DNA from: Leptospira langatensis
Lineage (GTDB): Bacteria > Spirochaetota > Leptospiria > Leptospirales > Leptospiraceae
NCBI RefSeq assembly: GCF_004770615.1
Contig: NZ_RQER01000011.1
Span: 310,001 to 374,000 of the forward strand
Reading direction: 5' to 3'
DNA length: 64,000 nt
This document shows positions 27,101 to 36,108 of the stretch, piece by piece (position 1 is the first letter of the stretch; every line of letters starts with the position of its first letter). The notes beneath the pieces are model-generated. The model was not told the origin of the DNA, ran no database searches, and saw only the letters and a program-made list of their open reading frames with translations. A program made the translations under genes and the position numbers.

Positions 27101-30100
27101 GAGATCTCGGAGTTAAAGAACACGATCAACACGATGGTGGATCAGTTGAACTCGTTTGCTTCTGAGGTAACAAGGGTTGCCCGGGAAGTGGGAACGGAAG
27201 GTGAGTTAGGTGGACAGGCAAACGTGCAAGGGGTCGCGGGTACATGGAAGGACTTAACGGATAGTGTAAACTTCATGGCGAATAACCTGACCACTCAGGT
27301 AAGGGGGATCGCGAAAGTGGTAACCTCCGTTGCAAACGGGGACTTAAAGAAAAAATTATACTTAGAAGCAAAGGGAGAGATCGCAGAGCTCTCCGATACG
27401 ATCAACGACATGATCGATACACTTGGACTCTTCGGAGACCAGGTGACTACGGTTGCAAGAGAGGTAGGGATCGAAGGAAAACTGGGAGGACAGGCTAGTG
27501 TTCCTGGTGCGGCCGGTCTATGGCGAGATCTTACGGATAACGTGAACCAGTTGGCGAGTAACCTGACTACTCAGGTGCGCGCGATCGCAGAAGTTGCAAC
27601 TGCGGTGACCAAAGGGGACTTGACCCGAATGGTTACAGTGAAGGCTGCAGGAGAGGTCGCCGCTTTATCCGACAACATCAACGAGATGATCCGGAATCTA
27701 AGAGAGACCACTCGGATCAATACCGAGCAAGACTGGTTGAAGACCAACCTTGCAAAATTCACCAGGTTATTACAAGGACAGAGAAACCTTGTAAACGTGA
27801 GTAAGCTCATCTTATCCGAGCTTGCTCCTCTAGTTTCCGCTCAGCATGGAGCATTCTTCATTACCGAGAATACGGAAGAGGGGTCCGAGCTCAAACTTTT
27901 GGTCAGTTACGCCTACCAAGAAAGAAAGAATGTATCCAATCGATTCCTTCCGGGAGAAGGTATGGTGGGACAGTGTTTCTTGGAGAAGGAGAGGATCCTG
28001 GTCGCTCAGGTCCCTTCCGATTATATCAAGATCAGTTCCGCTTTAGGAGAAGCGGCACCCCTGAATATTGTAGTATTACCGGTGTTATTCGAAGGAGAGG
28101 TGAAGGCAGTAGTAGAGCTTGCTTCCTTCTCTAATTTTACTCCGATCCATTTGAGTTTCTTGGATCAGCTTACGGAAAGTATCGGGATCGTATTGAATAC
28201 GATCGCTGCCGGTATGAGAACGGAAGAGCTTCTGATCCAATCCCAAACCCTGACCGAGGAATTACAGGGTAGACAAGAAGAATTGACCAAGACAAACGAA
28301 CGCTTGGAAGAACAGGCGAATTCCTTGCAGGCTTCCGAGGAATTGTTAAAGGACCAGAGGGAAGAATTACAAGATAAGAACGAAGAGTTGGAAGAGAAAG
28401 CAAGGCAGCTTGCGAAGAAAAACCATGAGGTGGAGCGTAAGAACGAAGAAGTAGAACAGGCAAGACATTCCCTAGAGGAAAAGGCGAGACAGCTTGCCTT
28501 AACTTCCAGATATAAATCAGAATTCTTGGCGAACATGTCCCACGAGCTTAGGACTCCTTTGAACAATATGCTTATCCTATCCCGTCTTCTTTATGAGAAC
28601 GAGAATAGGAAGCTATCCTCCAAAGAGATAGAATACGCCAAGACAATACATAGCTCCGGAAACGATCTGTTGCAGTTGATTAACGATATATTAGATCTTT
28701 CTAAAATTGAGTCCGGTAAGATGAGTGTGGATCTGGATTCGGTGTCCATTCGGGAATTGGCGGAATATCTGGATCGCTCCTTTAAGGAGAGCGCTAGGAA
28801 TAAGGATCTGAAATTCCATGTGGAGATCAATCCGGATCTTCCTCCTAGGATGACGACGGATTTGCAAAGACTACAGCAGATCTTGCAGAACCTTCTCTCG
28901 AATGCATTCAAATTTACTCATAAAGGAGAGGTTCGATTGAAGATCGATCCCGCCGTTTCCGGTTGGAGCGAAGAGCATAGGATATTGAACCGAGCAGGTA
29001 ATGCGATCGCATTCTCGGTGATCGATACAGGCATCGGGATACCTCCCGAAAAGCAAAGCCTGATCTTCGAGGCATTTAGGCAAGCCGACGGTAGCACTAG
29101 CCGAAAATACGGAGGGACTGGGCTTGGTCTTTCTATCAGCAAGGAGATTACTCGACTTCTAGGAGGAGAATTAAGGCTTGAAAGTAAACCTGATGAGGGT
29201 AGCACATTCACTCTTTATCTTCCTCTCGTTTATATTCCTACAGACGAATCTCAGATAGATCAAGATCAGGTAAAATGGGAAGAAACAGAACAGATAGAGA
29301 TGTCTGCCCCCTTTTCTAGAATATTCAGCGATTCTTATGTATGGAATAAACCGAGGACTTCTAAGAAAGTGATCGAAGAAGAGATCCCGAACGAATTCGA
29401 CGAGAAGATACTGATCATCGAAGACGATGAAGTATTCGGCAGAAGGCTTATGGATTCTGCGAGAACGAACGGATTTAAGAGTGTCGTCGCTTTAGATGGA
29501 AAGACCGGCATCTCAGTTCTGCAGGACACGGATGTGCAAGCCGTTCTGTTGGACCTCCAACTCACCGATATGGACGGATGGCTGATCTTAAATTGGCTGA
29601 AGAGAAACTCTAGGTTCAGGCATATTCCCGTCCAAGTATTCTCGAGCGAGAACGACTGGAAGAGAAGTCTCTCTACAGGCGCGATCTCTCATTTTACGAA
29701 GCCAGTCCAGAACGCTTCCTTGGATGAGGCATTCATTAAGATACGGAACTATCTGAATAAGGAACAGAAAAAACTTCTTCTAACCGGACTGAACGAAGAA
29801 CAACGTAAGACATTGGAAGAGCATCTTACGTATAGGGACCTGAGCATTCTCGAGGCTTCTTCGGGAAGCGAGACCTTGGAGACGCTCAAAAAGGAAAATG
29901 TGGATTGTATCTGCATCGGATCCCATTTATCCGATATGTCTTTCGTTGATCTTGCTTCCGAAATGGCCAATTCAGGATTCTATAAGGTCCCGATCGTTCT
30001 TTATTCGGATTCTGCATTGGATGCGATAGATTCGGAAAAGTTGGATCAATTAAACGAATTGAATATTATAAAATTTGCGGATACTCTCCAGAAATCCTTG

Positions 30101-30568
30101 GATGAAGTGCAGATATTCCTGCATGAGCCGAACGATGTCGAGACGTTCAAAGAGGGAGATTCTGGTGCCTTCTCCGGAGGGGACGATGAACTGTTGCAGG
30201 GACATAGAGTGCTCATTGTGGACGACGATATCCGCAATATCTTTGCGCTCACGAGTCTGCTTGAGCAACACAAGATGAGGATCCTATATGCGGAGAATGC
30301 GCGGGAGGGGATCGAACTTCTCCGGAATAATTCGGATATAGAAATCGTTCTCATGGACGTAATGATGCCGGATATGGACGGTTATGAGGCCATGAAGACC
30401 ATTCGTTCTATGCCGGAGTTTGCGAATCTTCCGATTCTCGCCTTAACGGCGAAAGCGATGAAGGGAGATCGCGAAAAATGCATAGAGGCAGGGGCTACCG
30501 AATATATTACAAAACCGGTAAGCGTGGATCATTTGCTTTCTCTTCTCAGGGTTCTACTGTGTAGGTGA
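24200..30568 (+). CDS. Giant poly-HAMP hybrid histidine kinase (2122 residues)
   Basis: Soluble hybrid kinase of the Nik1/group III-like architecture. Residues about 1-150 hold two divergent HAMP-like units; residues 151-1070 are ten nearly identical 92-residue HAMP repeats ([18 protein letters not shown] start), and an eleventh, diverged unit follows to about 1162. Then a GAF domain (about 1180-1345), a long coiled coil ([17 protein letters not shown] and on), HisKA with His1448 in [12 protein letters not shown], and HATPase_c ([26 protein letters not shown]). Three receiver domains follow: REC1 with Asp1785, REC2 in which the phospho-acceptor position is Gly1907 ([11 protein letters not shown]), and REC3 with Asp2053 ([13 protein letters not shown]). 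No transmembrane segment is visible. It starts a signalling cluster with the three downstream genes. Input signal unknown; related poly-HAMP kinases sense osmotic or physical stress. Confidence 0.95.
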   Translation: MRSPKTTETIDKESLNPKQLLEVLTALKRGDLSKRMPVDQTGIAGKIADLLNDIIDQNDRMVKEFERISNEVGQEGKISQRISGVSASGSWGASMNSINLLIGNLVQPNTEVMRVIGAVAGGDLSQNMSLEIEGRPLKGEFLRTAKIVNIMVDQLNSFASEVTRVAREVGTEGKLGGQADVRGVAGTWKDLTDSVNSMASNLTGQVRDIAEVTKAVATGDLSKKITVDVKGEILELKNTINTMVDQLNSFASEVTRVAREVGTEGKLGGQADVRGVAGTWKDLTDSVNSMASNLTGQVRNIADVTTAVARGDLSKKITVDVKGEILELKDTINTMVDQLNSFASEVTRVAREVGTEGKLGGQADVRGVAGTWKDLTDSVNSMASNLTGQVRNIADVTTAVATGDLSKKITVDVKGEILELKDTINTMVDQLNSFASEVTRVAREVGTEGKLGGQADVRGVAGTWKDLTDSVNSMASNLTGQVRNIADVTTAVARGDLSKKITVDVKGEILELKNTINTMVDQLNSFASEVTRVAREVGTEGELGGQADVRGVAGTWKDLTDSVNSMASNLTGQVRNIAEVTTAVARGDLSKKITVDVKGEILELKDTINTMMDQLNSFASEVTRVAREVGTEGKLGGQADVRGVAGTWKDLTDSVNSMASNLTGQVRNIAEVTTAVARGDLSKKITVDVKGEISELKNTINTMVDQLNSFASEVTRVAREVGAEGKLGGQADVRGVAGTWKDLTDSVNFMAGNLTGQVRDIAEVTKAVATGDLSKKITVDVKGEILELKNTINTMVDQLNSFASEVTRVAREVGTEGKLGGQADVRGVAGTWKDLTDSVNSMASNLTGQVRNIAEVTTAVARGDLSKKITVDVKGEILELKDTINTMVDQLNSFASEVTRVAREVGTEGKLGGQANVRGVAGTWKDLTDSVNFMGSNLTDQVRNIAEVTTAVARGDLSKKITVDVKGEISELKNTINTMVDQLNSFASEVTRVAREVGTEGELGGQANVQGVAGTWKDLTDSVNFMANNLTTQVRGIAKVVTSVANGDLKKKLYLEAKGEIAELSDTINDMIDTLGLFGDQVTTVAREVGIEGKLGGQASVPGAAGLWRDLTDNVNQLASNLTTQVRAIAEVATAVTKGDLTRMVTVKAAGEVAALSDNINEMIRNLRETTRINTEQDWLKTNLAKFTRLLQGQRNLVNVSKLILSELAPLVSAQHGAFFITENTEEGSELKLLVSYAYQERKNVSNRFLPGEGMVGQCFLEKERILVAQVPSDYIKISSALGEAAPLNIVVLPVLFEGEVKAVVELASFSNFTPIHLSFLDQLTESIGIVLNTIAAGMRTEELLIQSQTLTEELQGRQEELTKTNERLEEQANSLQASEELLKDQREELQDKNEELEEKARQLAKKNHEVERKNEEVEQARHSLEEKARQLALTSRYKSEFLANMSHELRTPLNNMLILSRLLYENENRKLSSKEIEYAKTIHSSGNDLLQLINDILDLSKIESGKMSVDLDSVSIRELAEYLDRSFKESARNKDLKFHVEINPDLPPRMTTDLQRLQQILQNLLSNAFKFTHKGEVRLKIDPAVSGWSEEHRILNRAGNAIAFSVIDTGIGIPPEKQSLIFEAFRQADGSTSRKYGGTGLGLSISKEITRLLGGELRLESKPDEGSTFTLYLPLVYIPTDESQIDQDQVKWEETEQIEMSAPFSRIFSDSYVWNKPRTSKKVIEEEIPNEFDEKILIIEDDEVFGRRLMDSARTNGFKSVVALDGKTGISVLQDTDVQAVLLDLQLTDMDGWLILNWLKRNSRFRHIPVQVFSSENDWKRSLSTGAISHFTKPVQNASLDEAFIKIRNYLNKEQKKLLLTGLNEEQRKTLEEHLTYRDLSILEASSGSETLETLKKENVDCICIGSHLSDMSFVDLASEMANSGFYKVPIVLYSDSALDAIDSEKLDQLNELNIIKFADTLQKSLDEVQIFLHEPNDVETFKEGDSGAFSGGDDELLQGHRVLIVDDDIRNIFALTSLLEQHKMRILYAENAREGIELLRNNSDIEIVLMDVMMPDMDGYEAMKTIRSMPEFANLPILALTAKAMKGDREKCIEAGATEYITKPVSVDHLLSLLRVLLCR
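24650..27685 (+). repeat. Eleven-unit 276-bp tandem coding repeat (HAMP array)
   Basis: Period exactly 276 bp: the ATGGTGGA-type phase point recurs at 24650, 24926, 25202, 25478, 25754, 26030, 26306, 26582, 26858, 27134 and, diverged, at 27410. Units 1-9 are nearly identical at DNA and protein level; unit 10 is half diverged and unit 11 clearly diverged. Variation is limited to a few positions, for example EGKLGG or EGELGG, AVATGD or AVARGD, NSMASN or NFMAGN. The pattern indicates repeated duplication and gene conversion in the middle with older units at the edges. Confidence 0.95.
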
Positions 30569-30580
30569 TGGAGTTCGAGT

Positions 30581-31744
30581 ATGAAGGTTAATGTTCTGCT
30601 TGTGGACGATAATCCCGATAATTTGCAAGTAATGGATCATATCCTGGACGATCCGGAGTTGAATCTAGTCAAGGCTCCTTCGGGCGAGGACGCTCTTAAG
30701 GTACTTCTGAAAGAACCGGAAGACTTTGCACTCATCTTTATGGATGTGAGAATGCCTGGCTTGGACGGATTCGATGCTGCTTCTATTATCCGCCAAAGGG
30801 AGAAATGTTCCAGGATCCCGATCATTTTCCTGACTGCTTATGGGAATAACGAAACAGGGATGTTTAAAGGATATTCTCTCGGCGCAGTGGACTTTCTGGT
30901 AAAACCCGTGGCTCCGGAGATCATAAAATCCAAGGTTTCGGTATTTGTCGATCTTCATAAGAAAAACAAGATATTGATCATGCAGGAAGAGCTCTTAAGG
31001 CAAAGCCACGACGAGTTGGAACTGAGAGTAGAGGAGCGAACCTCCGAGTTGAATCGGGTCAACAATGAATTAATGATGGAGATCACGGAGAGAAAAAAGG
31101 CGGAGGAGGCTTTGAAGCTCTCCCTTCGGGAAAAAGAAGTTCTATTGAGAGAGATCCATCACCGAGTGAAGAATAATCTCCAGATCGTTTCGAGCATCCT
31201 AAGTCTCCAAGGAAATTATATCACTGACAGAAGATCCTTGGAAATGTTCCAAGACTCCCAATCCAGGATCAAGTCTATCGCGCTCATCCATGAACTTCTC
31301 TATCAAAACGAGGACTTGGCCCAAACCGATTTTAAGGAATATCTGAATAGCCTCGTAACGAATTTACTCAGGACATATCGGGTGAATTCTAAGATCCATT
31401 TCGAGATAAATGCGGACCGGGTCCATCTCAGTTTGGACACCGCCATTCATTGCGGGTTGATCGTAACGGAATTGGTTACGAACTCCCTGAAATACGGCTT
31501 TAAGGAAAGGGCCCAAGGTAAGATCTCCATATCGATCAAAATGGCCGACGACGATTACTTTTTAACCGTGGAGGACGATGGAGTAGGGTTTCCGGAGGAA
31601 GTGGATTATAGACAAACCGACTCCCTTGGGTTACAATTAGTGAATACACTGGCCCATCAAATTGACGGTAATCTATCTTTAGATAAGAGCAAGGGGACTA
31701 AATTTACCTTGGTCTTTAGGGAAAGGAGTCGTGTTCGGAGATGA
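30581..31744 (+). CDS. Receiver-histidine kinase protein (REC plus HisKA_2/HATPase)
   Basis: 387 residues. N-terminal receiver with Asp55 ([12 protein letters not shown]), acidic pair VDDN and Lys in FLVKPVAP. A coiled-coil linker follows ([18 protein letters not shown], then [13 protein letters not shown]), then a HisKA_2 domain with the His pair at 193-194 ([14 protein letters not shown]), and a HATPase_c domain ([29 protein letters not shown]). This order, receiver before kinase, suits a relay that receives phosphate from the upstream poly-HAMP kinase (stop 12 bp before) and passes it on to the next receiver, whose gene overlaps by 4 nt. Confidence 0.93.
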   Translation: MKVNVLLVDDNPDNLQVMDHILDDPELNLVKAPSGEDALKVLLKEPEDFALIFMDVRMPGLDGFDAASIIRQREKCSRIPIIFLTAYGNNETGMFKGYSLGAVDFLVKPVAPEIIKSKVSVFVDLHKKNKILIMQEELLRQSHDELELRVEERTSELNRVNNELMMEITERKKAEEALKLSLREKEVLLREIHHRVKNNLQIVSSILSLQGNYITDRRSLEMFQDSQSRIKSIALIHELLYQNEDLAQTDFKEYLNSLVTNLLRTYRVNSKIHFEINADRVHLSLDTAIHCGLIVTELVTNSLKYGFKERAQGKISISIKMADDDYFLTVEDDGVGFPEEVDYRQTDSLGLQLVNTLAHQIDGNLSLDKSKGTKFTLVFRERSRVRR

Positions 31745-32220
31745 TAACGGATCAGGCAAAAATTCTGATCGTAGAGGATGAAAATATCGTCGCTAAAGAT
31801 ATTTTTAATCGACTTGCAGGCCTTGGATATTCTGCGATCGCGATCGCAGCAACCGGTAACGAGGCCCTTGAGAAAGCGATTCTGGATAAGCCTGATATAA
31901 TACTCATGGATATCATGCTTTCTCGAGGAGATTACGATGGAATAGAGACCGTTCAAGAACTTGCGGACAAGGCGGACATTCCGGTTATCTATCTTACTGC
32001 TTATGCAGACGAAGCTTCCTTGATCCGAAGTAAAACTACTCGACCGTATGGTTATCTCCTTAAACCTTTTCAAACGAAAGAACTACAGATCTCCATAGAA
32101 ATCGCATTAAATAAACATAAAATGGAGAAGAAGAGGAAATCCTCTCGTAAGCTCTTATCGACTGTCATGAAATATGTGAAAGACGTCATAGAAACTTCCT
32201 CCAAAAAGGTGGGAGCATGA
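31741..32220 (+). CDS. Stand-alone response regulator
   Basis: 159 residues. A single receiver domain with Asp57 ([14 protein letters not shown]), acidic pair EDEN, Thr/Ser switch in IYLTAYAD and Lys in [10 protein letters not shown]. The C-terminal 35 residues are basic ([14 protein letters not shown]) with no DNA-binding or enzymatic domain. The extra residues after the Asp (SRGDYDG) and the KPFQ motif are typical of receivers partnered with HisKA_2/HWE kinases. Overlaps its neighbours by 4 nt on both sides. Confidence 0.93.
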   Translation: MITDQAKILIVEDENIVAKDIFNRLAGLGYSAIAIAATGNEALEKAILDKPDIILMDIMLSRGDYDGIETVQELADKADIPVIYLTAYADEASLIRSKTTRPYGYLLKPFQTKELQISIEIALNKHKMEKKRKSSRKLLSTVMKYVKDVIETSSKKVGA

Positions 32221-32969
32221 AGAATACGAGAATACTCATCGTTGAAGACGAGGGATTGGTCGCTCAGGATCTAAAGCAGCGTTTGATCCGAATGGGCTAT
32301 CCTGAACCGAGCATCGCCTCTACAGGAGAAGTTGCTGTTAAACAGGCAGTTTCTCTCCAGCCGGATCTTATATTGATGGATATTATCCTAGAGAACGGAT
32401 ATTTGGACGGAGTCGATGCTGCCAGAAGGATTAGAAAGTTCTTAGATGTCCCTATCATCTATCTGACAGCTTCTTCTGACGCGCAAACGATACAAAGAGC
32501 CAAGCTGACCGAGCCGAACGCTTATATCCTAAAGCCTTTCCAGACACGCGAATTACAGATCATTATCGAATTGATCCTGTACAAATATCAGATCGACCAT
32601 GAACTGATGGAAGAGGACCGGATCATTTCGGATGAACTAAGAAATTTGGAAGAAGGAATTATCGCCTCGAATTCGCTCGGAAATATCTCTTTCATGAACC
32701 CTGCCGCAGAAAGAATGACTGGCTGGATGGAAGAAGACGCGCTCGGGAAGCCACTCGAAGAAGTATTGAAGGTCAAAAAAATGGCAGAGGAGGCGGATTT
32801 CCAATTGGAGGAAGTTTCCGAAACGAATCAAAAGGTTCCTTCTCATGGATTGCTCGTTTCTAAGAATGGTTTGACCACTGAGGTGCTTACGGTCACTAAG
32901 ACCTTGCCCGAAATCCAAGAAGTGGATGTGGACCATATCTTGGTGATTCGGGACTTAGTGAAGAGATAA
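32217..32969 (+). CDS. Response regulator with C-terminal PAS domain
   Basis: 250 residues. Receiver with Asp55 (ILMDIILENGYLDG), IYLTASSD switch and LKPFQTREL, closely similar to the preceding protein, then a PAS domain at about residues 135-245 (LEEGIIASNSLGNISFMNPA, then MTGWMEEDALGKPLEEVL). No kinase, cyclase or DNA-binding domain follows, so output is presumably by protein contact. Last gene of the phosphorelay cluster; ends 9 bp before the convergent TonB receptor gene. Confidence 0.93.
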   Translation: MKNTRILIVEDEGLVAQDLKQRLIRMGYPEPSIASTGEVAVKQAVSLQPDLILMDIILENGYLDGVDAARRIRKFLDVPIIYLTASSDAQTIQRAKLTEPNAYILKPFQTRELQIIIELILYKYQIDHELMEEDRIISDELRNLEEGIIASNSLGNISFMNPAAERMTGWMEEDALGKPLEEVLKVKKMAEEADFQLEEVSETNQKVPSHGLLVSKNGLTTEVLTVTKTLPEIQEVDVDHILVIRDLVKR

Positions 32970-32978
32970 GTAATTTTC

Positions 32979-35132
32979 TTAGAAGCTCGAACGCACAGAG
33001 ATCCGAAACGATCTCGGAATAGCCGGGTGAGTGTGGATATCGTTATATCCTCCGTCGCTTGGGCCAACCGGCTCGTTCTTCAATCTGGATGCATAATAGT
33101 AATCTATATCGCTTACCCTTGCATTCAATAAATTGAATACTTCAAATACCATGCTCCAATCCTCTCCGAAGTTTTTTCCTATCTGAAGATTGACTGTAGT
33201 GCTTGCTGCTGAATGCTCCGAGTTGTCTTCGATCAGGGATCTGGGACCGAAGTATCGGACTCGGATCGATCCGAAATATCCGTCGAGGTCCTTTACTGTT
33301 ATACCGGATGCAAATGTGCTTTTGATCGAACCTGGGATATAATTTCCGGCCGGATCCGTATCTCGAAATCTTGCCTTCGAGGTTGCAAAATCGGCATCGA
33401 TCATCAGCCAAGAGCGAAACGAATAGTAATTCGCCCATTCGATCCCTTTTCGAGTACTAGGGCGACTCGCTTCGGTAGTCGCATTGTCTCCGGTAAACAA
33501 CAATTCAGAATCCATATCCAATTGCCATAAGGAGAAGGTGGATTGCCAACCGCTTATGGGTTCCATTCTTATCCCGAATTCGCCCCCGCTTGTTCGTACG
33601 AGCGGATCTGCGGGATCTTTTTTTAAGACCACACCTCTTGCGTCATTGCTATGGAATCCTTTTCCCGCGCTGATATAAAATTCTGTCTTATTCCAAGGTC
33701 CGAAGATGAAACTTCCTTTGGGACTATAAATGGATGCAATTCTTCTGGAGGAAATGAATGTCTCCAGATCGTCCACTTTGAAATCGTAGCTATCTCCTCT
33801 GAGCCCAAGGACAGTCCTGAATTTCTTTGCCCATTGTATCTTATTTTCATAATATGCTCCCGTGCTCAATTGGATGATATTGTCCTCTTTTAATTTTTCC
33901 AATCTTGCACGACTTTGCGTATGGAATAGTCCATCAAAGATATAATCCCTTCTGATCTGGAGCCCGACTGTGTCCTCCATCTTGAGCCCAAAGATCTCAT
34001 GAACGCTTTTATAACTGGATTTGCTTCCTAATACTGTGCGCCGATCCATTTGCTCATGTTGATCTCCTCTTTCGTGGTCGTCCAAGTAGTAGGTATTATT
34101 TGAGAATAATCTTAAATCGTAATATATTCCGTAAATCTGTATCTTTGCCTCATGGGATTTGTCGTTATGGTGTGCTTCCAGATTTAAGCTTGCTCGGTTT
34201 GACCATCCTCCGTCCGTTTTATCCACGCTATCGAACCTACCTAACCCGTCGGAATTCGGATCGAATGGATCTTTTCCTTCTGCTACGGCTCTCTTTGGGA
34301 TCTGATCTGTGGAATGCCAGGATCCCCTGTAACCCATGCCACTCAGACTTATCCCTTTTCTCTTATCTCCCACAGAGTAACTGATCACTCCATTTGCCTT
34401 TCTGAAATTATCCGGGATGGTCCAAGGCCCGTCGTTATGTGAGGATTCCACCGCATATAATAGATCTCCAGGGCCGAGTTTATATGATTTAGCCAATAAG
34501 GCTCTGGCGTAACCCAGGCTTCCTCCTTCCACGTTGGCGATCCCTTTGCTTAAGGCTTTAAAATAAGAAATATTGAATGCTCCTGCCGAGGCGAAATCCC
34601 CTTGATCGGCATAATAGACTCCTTTCTTGTACTGCATCTGCTCGACTAATTCCGGTATCAGAAAGTTTAGATCCGTATATCCTTGTCCGTGAGCGTGGCT
34701 TGGATTGTTTACGGGCATCCCGTCCACACTCGTTGCCAGATCGGTGCCGTGATCCAAATTGAAGCCTCTTAAGAAGAACTGATTTGCTTTTCCGCCGCCA
34801 CTATGCTGTGTTACGATCACTCCTGGGATCAGCTCTGCAACTTCTCCCGCTCTCAAGATGGGTCTCGTCCGGATCTGATCCGAACCAACGACTCCTTCGC
34901 TAGCTGAAGAGGCGAGTCCGATCAGATTGGATCTTCTGTCTCGGATAATGATCGCATCCGGTTTGTATTCGGATAACTTCTTTGTAAATTCCTGTTTTTG
35001 CTTCTCGGTATCCGTTTTCTTGTTCTTGTCTTCCTGCTCGTACGGGTCCTGAGCTAACAAGGGAGATCGTATTTCGCTTAGCGAATATGCGACGATTAGC
35101 ATTCCGAGATATCGGAATATGGGTCTTTTCAT
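32979..35132 (-). CDS. TonB-dependent outer-membrane receptor, probable corrinoid importer
   Basis: 717 residues from the ATG at 35132, where the signal peptide starts (MKRPIFRYLGMLIVAYSLS, cleavage near LLAQDP). Plug domain at about residues 60-190 (RAGEVAELIPGVIVTQHSG, then FFLRGFNLDHGTDLATSVDG), followed by a beta-barrel ending in RSFRISVRSSF with the usual terminal Phe. A cobalamin riboswitch lies in its 5' leader (about 35345-35447) and the cobalamin operon ends immediately upstream, so a BtuB-like role in corrinoid uptake is the best guess. Sequence resemblance to BtuB itself is not evident by eye, so the substrate rests on the riboswitch and context. Confidence 0.85.
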   Translation of the reverse strand: MKRPIFRYLGMLIVAYSLSEIRSPLLAQDPYEQEDKNKKTDTEKQKQEFTKKLSEYKPDAIIIRDRRSNLIGLASSASEGVVGSDQIRTRPILRAGEVAELIPGVIVTQHSGGGKANQFFLRGFNLDHGTDLATSVDGMPVNNPSHAHGQGYTDLNFLIPELVEQMQYKKGVYYADQGDFASAGAFNISYFKALSKGIANVEGGSLGYARALLAKSYKLGPGDLLYAVESSHNDGPWTIPDNFRKANGVISYSVGDKRKGISLSGMGYRGSWHSTDQIPKRAVAEGKDPFDPNSDGLGRFDSVDKTDGGWSNRASLNLEAHHNDKSHEAKIQIYGIYYDLRLFSNNTYYLDDHERGDQHEQMDRRTVLGSKSSYKSVHEIFGLKMEDTVGLQIRRDYIFDGLFHTQSRARLEKLKEDNIIQLSTGAYYENKIQWAKKFRTVLGLRGDSYDFKVDDLETFISSRRIASIYSPKGSFIFGPWNKTEFYISAGKGFHSNDARGVVLKKDPADPLVRTSGGEFGIRMEPISGWQSTFSLWQLDMDSELLFTGDNATTEASRPSTRKGIEWANYYSFRSWLMIDADFATSKARFRDTDPAGNYIPGSIKSTFASGITVKDLDGYFGSIRVRYFGPRSLIEDNSEHSAASTTVNLQIGKNFGEDWSMVFEVFNLLNARVSDIDYYYASRLKNEPVGPSDGGYNDIHTHPAIPRSFRISVRSSF

Positions 35133-35176
35133 TGTTCCGTCCGTTTTCCAAGGGAAAACTCCTGGAACCAAATATA

Positions 35177-35194
35177 GACTAATTACTGTTAGTC
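35177..35194. promoter_or_regulatory. 6-bp inverted repeat just upstream of the TonB receptor start
   Basis: GACTAA and TTAGTC around a 6-nt spacer, about 45 bp before the ATG. It could be a short leader hairpin or an operator. Confidence 0.3.
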
Positions 35195-35264
35195 GAAATT
35201 ATTCATTAATAAGTATATTTCTATATTATAATGTTTAAATCTCTTTAATTCCTTTGGTTCGGGA

Positions 35265-35288
35265 GCCCCGAATTTTAACTTTCGGGGC
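35265..35288 (-). promoter_or_regulatory. Hairpin in the expression platform of the second cobalamin riboswitch
   Basis: GCCCCGAA and TTCGGGGC form a perfect 8-bp GC-rich stem with an 8-nt loop, between the aptamer and the receptor gene on the transcribed strand. No U tract follows, so it is not a complete intrinsic terminator; it may take part in the switch or be a Rho-linked or structural element. Confidence 0.45.
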
Positions 35289-35344
35289 CCTTCGCATGAG
35301 CACGGACGTGCAAGGCGAGAATTGCGAATTACCTATCCTCGAGG

Positions 35345-35447
35345 TTCAAGTTCGCAGGGAGATCTGGCTTTTCGAGTTCCAAACGGATCGAATTACAGTT
35401 GCGGGTCAGCGTGGGATTTACACCCAACTTCATCCTAAAAGTTAGGA
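35345..35447 (-). promoter_or_regulatory. Cobalamin riboswitch upstream of the TonB receptor
   Basis: On the minus strand the leader reads GGGTGTAAATCCCACGC, then CTGACCCGCAACTGTAA, a small TTCGA/TCGAA stem, then AAGCCAGATCTCCCTGC. These match the conserved core of the AdoCbl riboswitch (GGTG.AAATCC, CCCGCAACTGTAA, and the B12 box AGCCAGA..CCTGC). The peripheral P5/P6 region is short, as in compact forms. Boundaries are approximate. Expected effect: reduced receptor expression when cobalamin is plentiful. Confidence 0.88.
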
Positions 35448-35507
35448 TCCATGGTTTTTGCGAAGAAGATTCTTACAATGAAAAAATGAATAAGAGGCAT
35501 GAATGAT

Positions 35508-35513
35508 ATTATA
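35508..35513 (-). promoter_or_regulatory. Possible -10 element for the riboswitch-receptor transcript
   Basis: TATAAT on the minus strand, overlapping the cobC stop codon (35509-35511), about 60 bp before the aptamer. No good -35 hexamer is found at the expected distance, so this is a weak candidate. Without it, the receptor would depend on read-through from the cobalamin operon. Confidence 0.3.
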
Positions 35514-36108
35514 CGTTTAGAGCGACTTCTTCCGGTTTGCTATAGATTATCTTTCGAACTTCGCAGTTCCCAATCTTTGTATGAGTTTTGGTTTGATCTG
35601 TAAATCTTTCACAGAACCTATCCATAACGAAGCCATGAGTGCAGATGCCTATCTTAGTTCGATTGTGCAATTGAATTAAGTCTTGGATGGTTTTGCAAAT
35701 TCGATTGCTTGCCTCCTTCTTGGATTCTCCTCCCGGAAACCGAAAGGAATCGGAGTCGATCCCTGCTTCCTTCCATTGGGAATAGGCTTTCTTTCCGAAT
35801 TTTGGGAGTATATCGGATTCAAGCAGCCCTTGCGCTTCTCCTAATGATATTTCTCTTAATCCTATATGATAGACGATATCTAACTTTAGGATCTTTGCAA
35901 CAACCTGAGAAGTTTCCCTTGCACGAGTTAGGTCGCTACTGAACAGGATTTCGAGTCCTTCTTCTTTCAATACTTGACCTAGTTTTTCCGCTTGTTCGAT
36001 TCCGTTTGGATTTAATTTGGTATCTGTTTGGCCTTGGAGCCTTCCTTCCGAATTCCAATCCGTTTCCCCATGTCGAAATAAGATCAAGTTGTATTCTTTA
36101 GATTTCAT
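35509..36108 (-). CDS. cobC: Histidine phosphatase, probable alpha-ribazole phosphatase
   Basis: 199 residues. Canonical phosphoglycerate-mutase-like phosphatase: LILFRHGETDWNSEGRLQGQ with the catalytic His, FSSDLTRARETSQ, and the second His in KIGICTHGFVMDR. Last gene of the cobalamin operon; its start overlaps the end of cbiB by 4 nt. In this context it should remove phosphate from alpha-ribazole phosphate or adenosylcobalamin phosphate in nucleotide-loop assembly. A second phosphatase at 40227 could share or hold this role. Confidence 0.85.
   Translation of the reverse strand: MKSKEYNLILFRHGETDWNSEGRLQGQTDTKLNPNGIEQAEKLGQVLKEEGLEILFSSDLTRARETSQVVAKILKLDIVYHIGLREISLGEAQGLLESDILPKFGKKAYSQWKEAGIDSDSFRFPGGESKKEASNRICKTIQDLIQLHNRTKIGICTHGFVMDRFCERFTDQTKTHTKIGNCEVRKIIYSKPEEVALNV

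Noticed and set aside
24730..27132. Several 88-115-codon minus-strand frames in the HAMP array
   Set aside because: They recur with the 276-bp period because they are antisense to the repeat; none resembles a protein family.
24650..27685. CRISPR array
   Set aside because: The repeat is 276 bp, directly adjacent without spacers and in a coding frame; it is a protein repeat.
35254..35445. Plus-strand open frame of 63 codons upstream of the TonB receptor
   Set aside because: It is antisense to the second cobalamin riboswitch and lacks a ribosome-binding site.
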